Shown here piece after piece: positions 48,984-57,396 of a stretch of DNA of 64,000 bases. The stretch comes from Chaetoderma sp. LZ-2023a (lineage: Eukaryota > Mollusca > Caudofoveata > Chaetodermatida > Chaetodermatidae). The notes under the pieces are model-generated. The model made no database searches and had not been told where the DNA came from. It saw nothing but the letters and a program-made list of their open reading frames with translations. The position numbers and the translations under genes are program-made. Each line of letters starts with the position of its first letter. The stretch's first letter is position 1. The DNA lies in the NCBI GenBank assembly GCA_034401795.1, contig CM067369.1, positions 190,807,159-190,871,158 of the forward strand. Direction: 5' to 3'.

Positions 48984-49196
48984 ATGATCAATGACCGTTG
49001 TGTGATCCCTTTGATCAATCAACAGACTGATACTAGAACCTCGTTCAGAAAGGGACACCTTCTGAACAAACAGAATCGATCTCACTGGGTTAATATGCAT
49101 GGCTTGATCTCTTTGATCAACCGCCACTCATTCATGAGAGTATTACTGGAAGCCCACTCAGAAACCTTAGAACTCAATCAACGTCAATGGATTTAG
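48984..49196 (+). CDS. Upstream ORF in the Penelope leader, copy 1 (70 codons)
   Basis: ATG-started frame between the simple repeats and the ribozyme-like region. Its product has no recognisable domain. It contains two related segments reading IPLINQQ and ISLINRH, reflecting a direct repeat of CTTTGATCAA in the DNA. As an upstream ORF it could affect translation of ORF1, or simply be chance. Identical at 55226-55438. Confidence 0.2.
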   Translation: MINDRCVIPLINQQTDTRTSFRKGHLLNKQNRSHWVNMHGLISLINRHSFMRVLLEAHSETLELNQRQWI

Positions 49197-49335
49197 ACAA
49201 TCGTTTTTTAAACATCTGTGGCAGTCCAAATCTTTGATGTGAATAGAATTTAAAATTTTCAAAGTACAATTGAACACTAATCTAAGGCCATCAATTCTAA
49301 TAAATAGACAGATTTTTGGTGGACAGGCAGATTTG

Positions 49336-49400
49336 TTCTGTGGCCTGAAGCTGACAAACCTTGTCGAAACCGGTCGCCCACTTCACGACGGTGCATAGGA
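49336..49400 (+). ncRNA. Hammerhead-like three-way junction, copy 1
   Basis: Three stems can be drawn by hand. Helix I pairs 49336-49342 with 49394-49400 (seven pairs, two of them G-U). Helix II is GACAA 49353-49357 with TTGTC 49361-49365. Helix III is 49369-49376 with 49386-49392 (seven pairs, one bulged G). The junctions read GCCTGAAGCT, then GAA with A49369 opening helix III, then G. This is the topology of a hammerhead, and CTGAAG...CGAAAC resembles its CUGANGA/GAAA core. The A after CUGAAG is C, one base is inserted, and the cleavage-site base is G rather than H, so it may be inactive. Penelope elements are known to carry hammerhead motifs. Confidence 0.45.
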
Positions 49401-49406
49401 TTATTG

Positions 49407-49487
49407 GTAATATACACAATTATCCTTTGATAGTTTATATGAATTATTTAAATATTAACATGCTTAATCATAACCTTCTTTTTTCAG
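49407..49487 (+). other. Candidate 81-nt spliceosomal intron in the Penelope leader, copy 1
   Basis: It begins TTG|GTAATA and ends with a strong acceptor, CCTTCTTTTTTCAG. TGCTTAATCATAAC, a fair branch-point context, lies about 20 bases upstream. The interior is very AT-rich. It falls between the ribozyme-like fold and the ORF1 start. Penelope elements are unusual among retroelements in retaining introns in genomic copies. Confidence 0.45.
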
Positions 49488-49636
49488 CGATAGATTTTTG
49501 ATGCGCTTGTAGATTTTGTTAGGCTTGTAATTCGATAGACTTCCCTTGGTTCACGATTCCATTAGGTCCCCTCAATTTTTTGGTATTCTTGTAGATTTTA
49601 GTGGCAGAAACATTGAATTATCTAACTAGTAACATT

Positions 49637-51154
49637 ATGGCTGGAGTTAGCAAGAGTAGAAGACGGGATGACAGGAGGTCTAACGACAGTCGCCCGCCAT
49701 CTGCCCAGGCTGCACTAACCAAGTGTTACTACATGATTATACAATGTTTTCACCACCTTGGCATCTTGAATGCTCATGTACGTAGGGGCAGTTTGCCTCC
49801 TGGATTGAGCTGGAAAGTGTCAGAGTTAGAGAGACAGAATTTCTTCTGTAAACCAGCGATGCCAAACGCCGAGGTCCGTAAGGACATCTTAGCAGCAAAT
49901 TTGAAATGGGCCATATCTTTACTCCAGGTTAACATTAGTCACTATAATTTCCAGCTTGGTCGTCTTATGTCCCTCCTCATCGAAGCTCAGTCCAAACCAA
50001 ATTTAGAATTAGGTAGAGCGAAGACCACAGCAATAAATTGGGCCCGAAATAACTATGGCAGGAAGTTTCATTCTTCATCAATTGATCAGTTTTATGATTT
50101 CATCAGACCTTTTGATCCACATTTTAGAACCTGCCATAGTACAACACCCCCTGTAGGGTCACCTGTGACCTTACCAGGAACATCAACTGCAGGGCCCTCT
50201 GTGGCCCTACCAGGCACACCGACTGCAAGGTCAGCCTTGACCGTACCAGTCATCCCACAATCAAATCGGAAACGGAATAGGTCACCCACTGAGAGTCCCC
50301 CAGTAGTTAAGCGGGTGAATAACCAGAGCTCACCAGTGTTCCCCCTGCATTCTCCTGTGGTGGATCCGCTCCTGATTCCACTGCCAGCATGGTCACCGTC
50401 AGTGTCCGCTCATGTGGATCCTAGTCAGATCCCTCTTCCGGTCTCGCCACTGTCCCCAGTCGAGTTTCCTCCCCTTCCACAGAGAGCAGCTACTGAGCGA
50501 CCTGGTCAAAAGACCAGATCGTCGACGCCGAGGTCCAAGCCACCACAACCTAAATTTACGCCCACACCTAAGCCCAAACCTACGCCTAGGGATACACCCA
50601 AAGAGCATAGGTCTTTCTACAAGTTTCGGTTCGTGGTGGATAATAAGAATGAATGGCGCCTTCCTACTCTGAACAAGAAGATTCTGCTGATTGGGTCTTC
50701 AAATTTAGCTCGTATCAATCAGACACCTCATCCAGATATGCAGGTAGCAATCTATCCAGGTGCTAAGATAAACCACATTAGGAATATGGTTAGAAAACAC
50801 AATGAGGTCTTCCAACCTCAGCGTATCATCCTTAACATCGGAATTAATGATAAGGACGAACTTCAGCATGACACCTCCCAAAGAATTGAGAATCTGTTTA
50901 GTACCATGCGTTCAAAATTTCCAAAGGCTAAAGTTCACTTTGCCAAACTAAATTATTCGAAGCACCTGACTACAACCCAGAAACGAAACATACAATTCGT
51001 TAACAGCCGTGTAGAGGCCTTAAGGGCCAAGGTCCCTATCCTGCCCAGCCTCCCCGTGTCTGAATTTCAGGTGGTTGAGGACAACATCCACTGGACTGAG
51101 TGCACTGCAAATAGGATGTATAATAGTTGGTTATCGCACCTTAATTTAAACTAA
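49637..51154 (+). CDS. Penelope ORF1: helical N-terminus, Pro-rich linker, SGNH hydrolase-like domain (copy 1)
   Basis: 505 residues from ATG 49637. I chose this ATG over the open codons upstream because those begin with GTG and this ATG has A at -3 and G at +4. Residues about 1-160 are basic then largely helical (KSRRRDDRRS). Residues about 165-325 are Pro/Ser/Thr-rich. The C-terminal domain has the four SGNH blocks: LIGSSN with S355, G375 in YPGAKI, GIND with N404, and D482-N-I-H485-W. Such esterase-like domains are known in ORF1 of CR1/L2-type non-LTR elements; in a Penelope element I consider it unusual. It may bind nucleic acid or lipid, or act as an esterase; the activity is inferred only. 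The stop codon overlaps a slippery heptamer leading into ORF2. Confidence 0.88.
   Translation: MAGVSKSRRRDDRRSNDSRPPSAQAALTKCYYMIIQCFHHLGILNAHVRRGSLPPGLSWKVSELERQNFFCKPAMPNAEVRKDILAANLKWAISLLQVNISHYNFQLGRLMSLLIEAQSKPNLELGRAKTTAINWARNNYGRKFHSSSIDQFYDFIRPFDPHFRTCHSTTPPVGSPVTLPGTSTAGPSVALPGTPTARSALTVPVIPQSNRKRNRSPTESPPVVKRVNNQSSPVFPLHSPVVDPLLIPLPAWSPSVSAHVDPSQIPLPVSPLSPVEFPPLPQRAATERPGQKTRSSTPRSKPPQPKFTPTPKPKPTPRDTPKEHRSFYKFRFVVDNKNEWRLPTLNKKILLIGSSNLARINQTPHPDMQVAIYPGAKINHIRNMVRKHNEVFQPQRIILNIGINDKDELQHDTSQRIENLFSTMRSKFPKAKVHFAKLNYSKHLTTTQKRNIQFVNSRVEALRAKVPILPSLPVSEFQVVEDNIHWTECTANRMYNSWLSHLNLN
51145..51151 (+). promoter_or_regulatory. -1 ribosomal frameshift site U UUA AAC, copy 1
   Basis: In ORF1 phase the codons are AAT TTA AAC TAA, so the heptamer T TTA AAC lies exactly in the zero frame and its last codon touches the stop (51152-51154). 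A one-base backward slip reads on in the ORF2 frame, whose previous stop (TAA, 51142-51144) lies just upstream. Downstream, GGGT (51159-51162) can pair with ACCC (51176-51179), and ACCACC (51173) with GGTGGT (51193). These alternative stems are candidate stimulators. Confidence 0.8.
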
Positions 51155-53475
51155 CTACGGGTCAGGGTACTAACCACCCAGAAATTGGCCTAGGTGGTAA
51201 TATCATTAACCTAACTGGTTCTACATTGTCTGAAGCAGAAAGATCGTTGCTAAATCTTGGTCTAACATATGTACCAACACCACGGCCCAAAGTCGACATA
51301 GATGCTCTTTTAGATAATGGCTTATGGGAAATTGAAGAATTTTCTCACCGTGTAAAATTAGCAGACTTTTTTCGAAATTCCAAGAAAAACAACTTTCTAC
51401 CTTTTGTTGAAAAAACTGGCTGGGCACCTAACTCGAAGTTGGTTGACCCTGCGATCCTTGATAGTATAAAAGCTATCAAGGAGCGTGTTGAAAATTTAGA
51501 ATTTCCTAAAAATCATCAAAATTTGTCATATCAAGAACGTTTAGCCTTAACAGGTTTGCGTAAAAACAATGACATCGTTATAAAGCCTGCTGACAAGGGA
51601 TCTGCTACTGTAGTAATGCGTAAGGTTAATTATATTCGTGAAGCACATCGGCAACTCAGTAATCTGAAACACTACCGCAAATTAGACGAACCACTCTGGC
51701 AAAATAATTGTGATAAATTTAATGGAATCCTTCAAGAAATGGCTGACAAAAAGGCCATAACGAAAAAGCAGTTTAAATACCTTACTGCTAAACGAGATTC
51801 AAATCCACGTACGTTTTACCTTTTGCCAAAAATTCATAAACCTATTGAGTCATGGTCCGACCCTATGATACCACCGGGTCGACCTATTATCTCTGATTGC
51901 GGCTCTGAATCTTATCGAATTAGTGAAATTATTGATTACCACCTACAACCAATTGCGAATAGACATTTCAGCTTTTTGAACAACACTGAGGATTTCCTAT
52001 CCGAGGTCTCCAAAATTTCTGTTCCTCCAAACTCACTCTTGATAACCCTCGACATCGATGCTATGTACACAAACATTGACATCGAAAAGGGTTTGTCTTC
52101 TGTTCGCAGAGCATTTGATAAATATCCCGATAACAATAGGCCCACTAGCGAAATATTAGCTCTCCTGGAGCTGAGTTTAAAGGGCAATGATTTCGAATTC
52201 GCTGGCGAAATCTACCAACAAATCTGTGGATGCGCTATGGGTAAACGTTTTAGTCCTAGTTTTGCCAACATCTATGTAGCTGAGTGGGAAGAAGATGCGC
52301 TTAACAAATGTCCTAAGCAGCCCTTATTTTACCGCCGTTACCTCGATGATATTTTTATGATCTGGAATCATTCGAGGGAAGAGTTTGATGAATTTTTCAC
52401 TATTTTGAACAATCACGATCCTAACATCAAACTTAAAGCCAACATTGACCAGTCGTCCGTAGACTTTTTGGACGTTACTCTCTACAAAGGTGTAAATTAT
52501 AACACGAGTGGGCTTCTTGATTACAAAGTATTCTTTAAGCCCACCGATTCCCATCAACTACTGCATAAGAAATCTTTCCATCCACCTCATACTTTTAAAG
52601 GTATTATCAAATCACAGATTATCCGGTTTCACCGAAATTCTAGTGATAGAAAGAATTTTGAATCTGCGTGTTCCATCTTATTTAAAGCCCTCAAACCGAG
52701 GGGATATTCAACACGATTTTTGCGCAAAATAAAATCCGAAACTTTACATGATTTGGAAACTATTACTGATAAGGCTGCCGATCAAAAGCCTACCAAAATT
52801 CGTCACAATCGTCCGATTATAGGCGTAGGACAATCTCAGAAATGTGGAAAGAAGAGGTGTAAATTAGACCTCTATCTACCTAATCAGACAACATTTGTCA
52901 GTTATCAGAACAAAAGCAAATTCCAACTTCAGTCTAATTTAGATTGCGATTCTAAAAATGTTATCTATTTAATATCTTGCAAATTATGCCAAAAGCAGTA
53001 TGTCGGTGAAACAAAATGCCCTTTCAGATGGCGAGCAACTAGACACCTTTGCGATATTAGACACGACGAGGACACCAACGTAGCTCAACATTTCAATCTT
53101 CCTGGTCATTCTGTCGAAAGACACTTTGAAATTATGCCTATTGAGCAACTGCCTCTTTCTGCTACGGCCGAAGAAACTGATAAACAAAGAAAACTTCGAG
53201 AATCATTTTGGATTAAGCAACTGAAAACAAAATGGCCGAGTGGCATAAACGTGGACCCTGGTCTTGCTGATCAACGTGAAATTATTCCATTCAGTTTAAC
53301 ATACAATCGAAAAAATGTTGAAATTTCAGAAATTTTGAAAGATGAATATCATAAATTGCAGGATAAAATGAAAATACCTCTCAATTTGCGTCCAGTGATA
53401 GCCTTTAAGAAAAACTCCAATCTACGTGACATCTTGGTTAATTCGAAATTAACTCTTCAAAAACCTTCAGAATGA
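51151..53475 (+). CDS. Penelope ORF2: reverse transcriptase plus GIY-YIG endonuclease (copy 1, entered by frameshift)
   Basis: 774 codons from the frameshift point. No ATG occurs before about residue 130 of the RT region, so an independent start would lose conserved sequence. RT: IVIKPADKGSATVV, FYLLPKIHKP (Penelope signature), motif A LDIDAMYTNID (first Asp codon 52051), GCAMGKRFSP, motif C YLDD (52339-52350), then FLDVTLYK. A Cys-containing linker (C...C at 52843 and 52858) leads to the GIY-YIG domain: VIYLISC, CKLCQKQYVGET (Y52999), the Arg-rich CPFRWRATRH, and VAQHFNLPGH. It should nick the target and copy RNA by target-primed reverse transcription. All key residues are present, so the copy looks active. 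Confidence 0.95.
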   Translation, partial: LTTGQGTNHPEIGLGGNIINLTGSTLSEAERSLLNLGLTYVPTPRPKVDIDALLDNGLWEIEEFSHRVKLADFFRNSKKNNFLPFVEKTGWAPNSKLVDPAILDSIKAIKERVENLEFPKNHQNLSYQERLALTGLRKNNDIVIKPADKGSATVVMRKVNYIREAHRQLSNLKHYRKLDEPLWQNNCDKFNGILQEMADKKAITKKQFKYLTAKRDSNPRTFYLLPKIHKPIESWSDPMIPPGRPIISDCGSESYRISEIIDYHLQPIANRHFSFLNNTEDFLSEVSKISVPPNSLLITLDIDAMYTNIDIEKGLSSVRRAFDKYPDNNRPTSEILALLELSLKGNDFEFAGEIYQQICGCAMGKRFSPSFANIYVAEWEEDALNKCPKQPLFYRRYLDDIFMIWNHSREEFDEFFTILNNHDPNIKLKANIDQSSVDFLDVTLYKGVNYNTSGLLDYKVFFKPTDSHQLLHKKSFHPPHTFKGIIKSQIIRFHRNSSDRKNFESACSILFKALKPRGYSTRFLRKIKSETLHDLETITDKAADQKPTKIRHNRPIIGVGQSQKCGKKRCKLDLYLPNQTTFVSYQNKSKFQLQSNLDCDSKNVIYLISCKLCQKQYVGETKCPFRWRATRHLCDIRHDEDTNVAQHFNLPGHSVERHFEIMPIEQLPLSATAEETDKQRKLRESFWIKQLKTKWPSGINVDPGLADQREIIPFSLTYNRKNVEISEILKDEYHKLQDKMKIPLNLRPVIAFKKNSNLRDILVNSKLTLQKPSE

Positions 53476-53614
53476 ATGATATATATTATTCATATTTTAT
53501 AGGCCATACCGCCTCTATCAAACAAACATAACAAATCTCAGACAATAAAATAAATAAAAAATATCTCCCAACCTTGGGAGATCCTGAGCCAGTGCGTTTA
53601 ATCATATAACCACC
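53476..53614 (+). other. Penelope 3' UTR, copy 1, with AATAAA and a terminal hairpin
   Basis: 139 bases. AATAAA at 53544-53549 lies within an A-rich stretch. A perfect 9-bp stem, ATCTCCCAA/TTGGGAGAT with a CC loop (53563-53582), follows. The element's 3' end reads ATCATATAACCACC. A 3' stem-loop may be the template feature recognised by the RT. Confidence 0.75.
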
Positions 53615-53754
53615 TACTAGCGAGTGCCAGTTCTATTGTTTTATTGTCTTCCTAACACACTAATTATTGCACCATACCGTCGTGGCAAATCTGTCTGGCA
53701 TACCATCATTCCATCAATTTAGTCTGTCTTCTTAATAATAGTTTTGATTCGTTC
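53615..53754 (+). other. 5' end of the complete Penelope copy
   Basis: TACTAGCGAGTGCCAG directly follows the 3' end of the upstream copy, so this junction defines the head-to-tail boundary. The segment up to the pyrimidine tract is absent from the truncated copy and is non-coding. Confidence 0.7.
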
Positions 53755-54882
53755 ATCATCTCCTTCCTTCCATCCTCCCTTCATTCCCTCCATCCATCCT
53801 CCCTCCCTCCCCCATCCCTCCTTCCCTCCCGCCATTCCGTCCGTCCATCCGCCCTCCCTCCCTCCCTCCCTCCCTCCCTTCCTTCCTTCCTTCCTTCCTT
53901 CCTTCCTTCAATCCTTCCTTCTTTCCTTCCTTCCTTCCTTCCTTCCTCCCTCCATCCCTCCCTCCCTTCCTCCCTCCCTCCCTCCCTCACTCCCTCCCTC
54001 CCTCCCTCATTCCCCCACGTCCGTCAATACATCCGTCCCTCCTTCCTTCTTTCCTTCCTCGCCCTCTTCCTCCCTCCCTCCCGCCCTCCGTTCCCCCCTC
54101 CCTCCCGCCCTCCCTCCATTTCTCCTTCCATCCCTCCCGCCCTCCTTTCTTCCTTCCTTCCTTCCTTCCTTCCTCCCTTCCTCCCCCCCTCCCTCCCTCC
54201 CTCCCTCATTCCCGCCCTTCCGTCCATCCGTTCGTCCTTCCTTCATTCTTTCCTCCCTCCCTTCCTTCCTTTCCCCCCTCCCTCCCTTCCTCCCTCCCTC
54301 CCTCCATTCTTCCTTCCTTCCTTCATCCATTCTTCCTTCATTCCTTCCTTACCTCCCTCCCTCCCTCCCTCCCTCCCTCCCTTCCTCCATCCCTCATTCC
54401 TCGATCCCCACCCCCTCCGTCCCACCATCACTCCCTCCAGCCATCCCTCCATTCTTCCTTCCCTCCTCCCTCCCTACCTCCATTCTTCCTTCCTTCCTCC
54501 CTTCCTCCATTCTTCCTTCATTCCCTCCTTCCCTCCCTCCTTCCTTCCTCCCTCCCTCCCTCCCTCATTCCAGCCCTTCCGTCCATCCGTTCATCCTTCC
54601 TTCATTCTTTCCTTCTTTCCTCCCTCCATTCCTTCTCCCCCCTCCCTCCCTCCCTTCCTCCCTCCCTCCATTCTTCCTTCCTTCCTTCCTCCATTCCTCG
54701 ATCCTCACCCCTCCGTTCCACCATCACTCCCCCCACCATCCCTCCCTCCCTCCCTCCTTCCTTCCTTCATCCGCCCCTTCTTCCTTCCTTCCTTCATCCA
54801 TCCGTTCTTCCTTCATCCGTCCTTTCTTCCTTCCTTAATTCATCCATCCTTTCTTCCTTTATCTTTCTTCTGTCACTCCTTC
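53755..54882 (+). repeat. Polypyrimidine leader, copy 2 (full, about 1.1 kb)
   Basis: Degenerate CCTCC/CTTCC tract. The first about 440 bases are found only here; the rest equals 47957-48640. Open frames (Pro/Ser/Phe/Leu on plus; Gly/Arg/Glu on minus) are artefacts of composition. Such a long C/U tract in a leader could bind PTB-like proteins or act in internal initiation; this is inference. Confidence 0.9.
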
Positions 54883-54891
54883 CTTCATTAA

Positions 54892-55045
54892 CTGGATGGA
54901 TTGATGGATGGATTGATGGTTGGATTGATGGGTGGTTGGGTGGATGAACGGATGGATGGGTGGGTCGATGGATGGGTGGATGGATGGATGGGTGGGTGGG
55001 TGGATGGGTTGGTGGGTGGGTGGGTGGGTGGATGGATGGATGGAG
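54892..55045 (+). repeat. GGAT/GGTG simple repeat in the Penelope leader, copy 2
   Basis: Identical to 48650-48803. Confidence 0.85.
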
Positions 55046-55577
55046 GGAACTCGAAATTCATATTGCTCATTAAATCTTTCAAATACACTTGACTCCTACT
55101 AGTCTAAATGTTATAGACAATTATCTAATTGTTGGAAATTAAAAAATGTTCTTTCCTAAATTCGACTTCAAAAGACTTGGAAACAAAGTCCAACAACACC
55201 TTTTGAAATATAGTTCACTGTTCAAATGATCAATGACCGTTGTGTGATCCCTTTGATCAATCAACAGACTGATACTAGAACCTCGTTCAGAAAGGGACAC
55301 CTTCTGAACAAACAGAATCGATCTCACTGGGTTAATATGCATGGCTTGATCTCTTTGATCAACCGCCACTCATTCATGAGAGTATTACTGGAAGCCCACT
55401 CAGAAACCTTAGAACTCAATCAACGTCAATGGATTTAGACAATCGTTTTTTAAACATCTGTGGCAGTCCAAATCTTTGATGTGAATAGAATTTAAAATTT
55501 TCAAAGTACAATTGAACACTAATCTAAGGCCATCAATTCTAATAAATAGACAGATTTTTGGTGGACAGGCAGATTTG

Positions 55578-55642
55578 TTCTGTGGCCTGAAGCTGACAAA
55601 CCTTGTCGAAACCGGTCGCCCACTTCACGACGGTGCATAGGA
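55578..55642 (+). ncRNA. Hammerhead-like three-way junction, copy 2
   Basis: Same bases as 49336-49400, including the changed core and G at the presumed cleavage position. In a tandem transcript the two junctions would be exactly one unit (6242 nt) apart, which is how self-cleavage could release unit-length RNA if active. Confidence 0.45.
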
Positions 55643-55648
55643 TTATTG

Positions 55649-55729
55649 GTAATATACACAATTATCCTTTGATAGTTTATATGAATTATTTAAATATTAA
55701 CATGCTTAATCATAACCTTCTTTTTTCAG
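55649..55729 (+). other. Candidate 81-nt intron, copy 2
   Basis: Identical to 49407-49487; GTAATA donor and TTCTTTTTTCAG acceptor. Its presence in both copies means that, if it is spliced, it was not removed from the RNA used as template, or the copies arose by DNA duplication. Confidence 0.45.
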
Positions 55730-55878
55730 CGATAGATTTTTGATGCGCTTGTAGATTTTGTTAGGCTTGTAATTCGATAGACTTCCCTTGGTTCACGATT
55801 CCATTAGGTCCCCTCAATTTTTTGGTATTCTTGTAGATTTTAGTGGCAGAAACATTGAATTATCTAACTAGTAACATT

Positions 55879-57396
55879 ATGGCTGGAGTTAGCAAGAGTA
55901 GAAGACGGGATGACAGGAGGTCTAACGACAGTCGCCCGCCATCTGCCCAGGCTGCACTAACCAAGTGTTACTACATGATTATACAATGTTTTCACCACCT
56001 TGGCATCTTGAATGCTCATGTACGTAGGGGCAGTTTGCCTCCTGGATTGAGCTGGAAAGTGTCAGAGTTAGAGAGACAGAATTTCTTCTGTAAACCAGCG
56101 ATGCCAAACGCCGAGGTCCGTAAGGACATCTTAGCAGCAAATTTGAAATGGGCCATATCTTTACTCCAGGTTAACATTAGTCACTATAATTTCCAGCTTG
56201 GTCGTCTTATGTCCCTCCTCATCGAAGCTCAGTCCAAACCAAATTTAGAATTAGGTAGAGCGAAGACCACAGCAATAAATTGGGCCCGAAATAACTATGG
56301 CAGGAAGTTTCATTCTTCATCAATTGATCAGTTTTATGATTTCATCAGACCTTTTGATCCACATTTTAGAACCTGCCATAGTACAACACCCCCTGTAGGG
56401 TCACCTGTGACCTTACCAGGAACATCAACTGCAGGGCCCTCTGTGGCCCTACCAGGCACACCGACTGCAAGGTCAGCCTTGACCGTACCAGTCATCCCAC
56501 AATCAAATCGGAAACGGAATAGGTCACCCACTGAGAGTCCCCCAGTAGTTAAGCGGGTGAATAACCAGAGCTCACCAGTGTTCCCCCTGCATTCTCCTGT
56601 GGTGGATCCGCTCCTGATTCCACTGCCAGCATGGTCACCGTCAGTGTCCGCTCATGTGGATCCTAGTCAGATCCCTCTTCCGGTCTCGCCACTGTCCCCA
56701 GTCGAGTTTCCTCCCCTTCCACAGAGAGCAGCTACTGAGCGACCTGGTCAAAAGACCAGATCGTCGACGCCGAGGTCCAAGCCACCACAACCTAAATTTA
56801 CGCCCACACCTAAGCCCAAACCTACGCCTAGGGATACACCCAAAGAGCATAGGTCTTTCTACAAGTTTCGGTTCGTGGTGGATAATAAGAATGAATGGCG
56901 CCTTCCTACTCTGAACAAGAAGATTCTGCTGATTGGGTCTTCAAATTTAGCTCGTATCAATCAGACACCTCATCCAGATATGCAGGTAGCAATCTATCCA
57001 GGTGCTAAGATAAACCACATTAGGAATATGGTTAGAAAACACAATGAGGTCTTCCAACCTCAGCGTATCATCCTTAACATCGGAATTAATGATAAGGACG
57101 AACTTCAGCATGACACCTCCCAAAGAATTGAGAATCTGTTTAGTACCATGCGTTCAAAATTTCCAAAGGCTAAAGTTCACTTTGCCAAACTAAATTATTC
57201 GAAGCACCTGACTACAACCCAGAAACGAAACATACAATTCGTTAACAGCCGTGTAGAGGCCTTAAGGGCCAAGGTCCCTATCCTGCCCAGCCTCCCCGTG
57301 TCTGAATTTCAGGTGGTTGAGGACAACATCCACTGGACTGAGTGCACTGCAAATAGGATGTATAATAGTTGGTTATCGCACCTTAATTTAAACTAA
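55879..57396 (+). CDS. Penelope ORF1 with SGNH hydrolase-like domain (copy 2)
   Basis: 505 residues, no difference from copy 1 noticed. The SGNH blocks fall at S355, G375, N404 and D482/H485. It belongs to the complete element unit, so this is the reference copy. The start is the ATG at 55879 with a favourable context (A at -3, G at +4). Its stop (57394-57396) overlaps the frameshift heptamer. The product probably accompanies the element RNA as a separate ORF1 protein in most translation events, with the RT fusion as a minor product; that ratio is inference from how -1 sites usually work. Confidence 0.88.
   Translation: MAGVSKSRRRDDRRSNDSRPPSAQAALTKCYYMIIQCFHHLGILNAHVRRGSLPPGLSWKVSELERQNFFCKPAMPNAEVRKDILAANLKWAISLLQVNISHYNFQLGRLMSLLIEAQSKPNLELGRAKTTAINWARNNYGRKFHSSSIDQFYDFIRPFDPHFRTCHSTTPPVGSPVTLPGTSTAGPSVALPGTPTARSALTVPVIPQSNRKRNRSPTESPPVVKRVNNQSSPVFPLHSPVVDPLLIPLPAWSPSVSAHVDPSQIPLPVSPLSPVEFPPLPQRAATERPGQKTRSSTPRSKPPQPKFTPTPKPKPTPRDTPKEHRSFYKFRFVVDNKNEWRLPTLNKKILLIGSSNLARINQTPHPDMQVAIYPGAKINHIRNMVRKHNEVFQPQRIILNIGINDKDELQHDTSQRIENLFSTMRSKFPKAKVHFAKLNYSKHLTTTQKRNIQFVNSRVEALRAKVPILPSLPVSEFQVVEDNIHWTECTANRMYNSWLSHLNLN
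57387..57393 (+). promoter_or_regulatory. -1 ribosomal frameshift site U UUA AAC, copy 2
   Basis: Same in-phase heptamer and abutting TAA as in copy 1, 6242 bases downstream. Confidence 0.8.

Noticed and set aside
49601-49636. ORF1 starting at GTG 49601
   Set aside because: Not a usual eukaryotic start; the ATG at 49637 has a strong context.
51226-51228. ORF2 starting at TTG 51226
   Set aside because: Not a usual start codon; the frame is open upstream right back to the slippery site, which explains its translation better.
53744-54838. 364-codon Pro/Ser/Phe-rich frame in the pyrimidine tract
   Set aside because: Composition artefact of C/T-only DNA; it begins in low-complexity sequence within the element leader.
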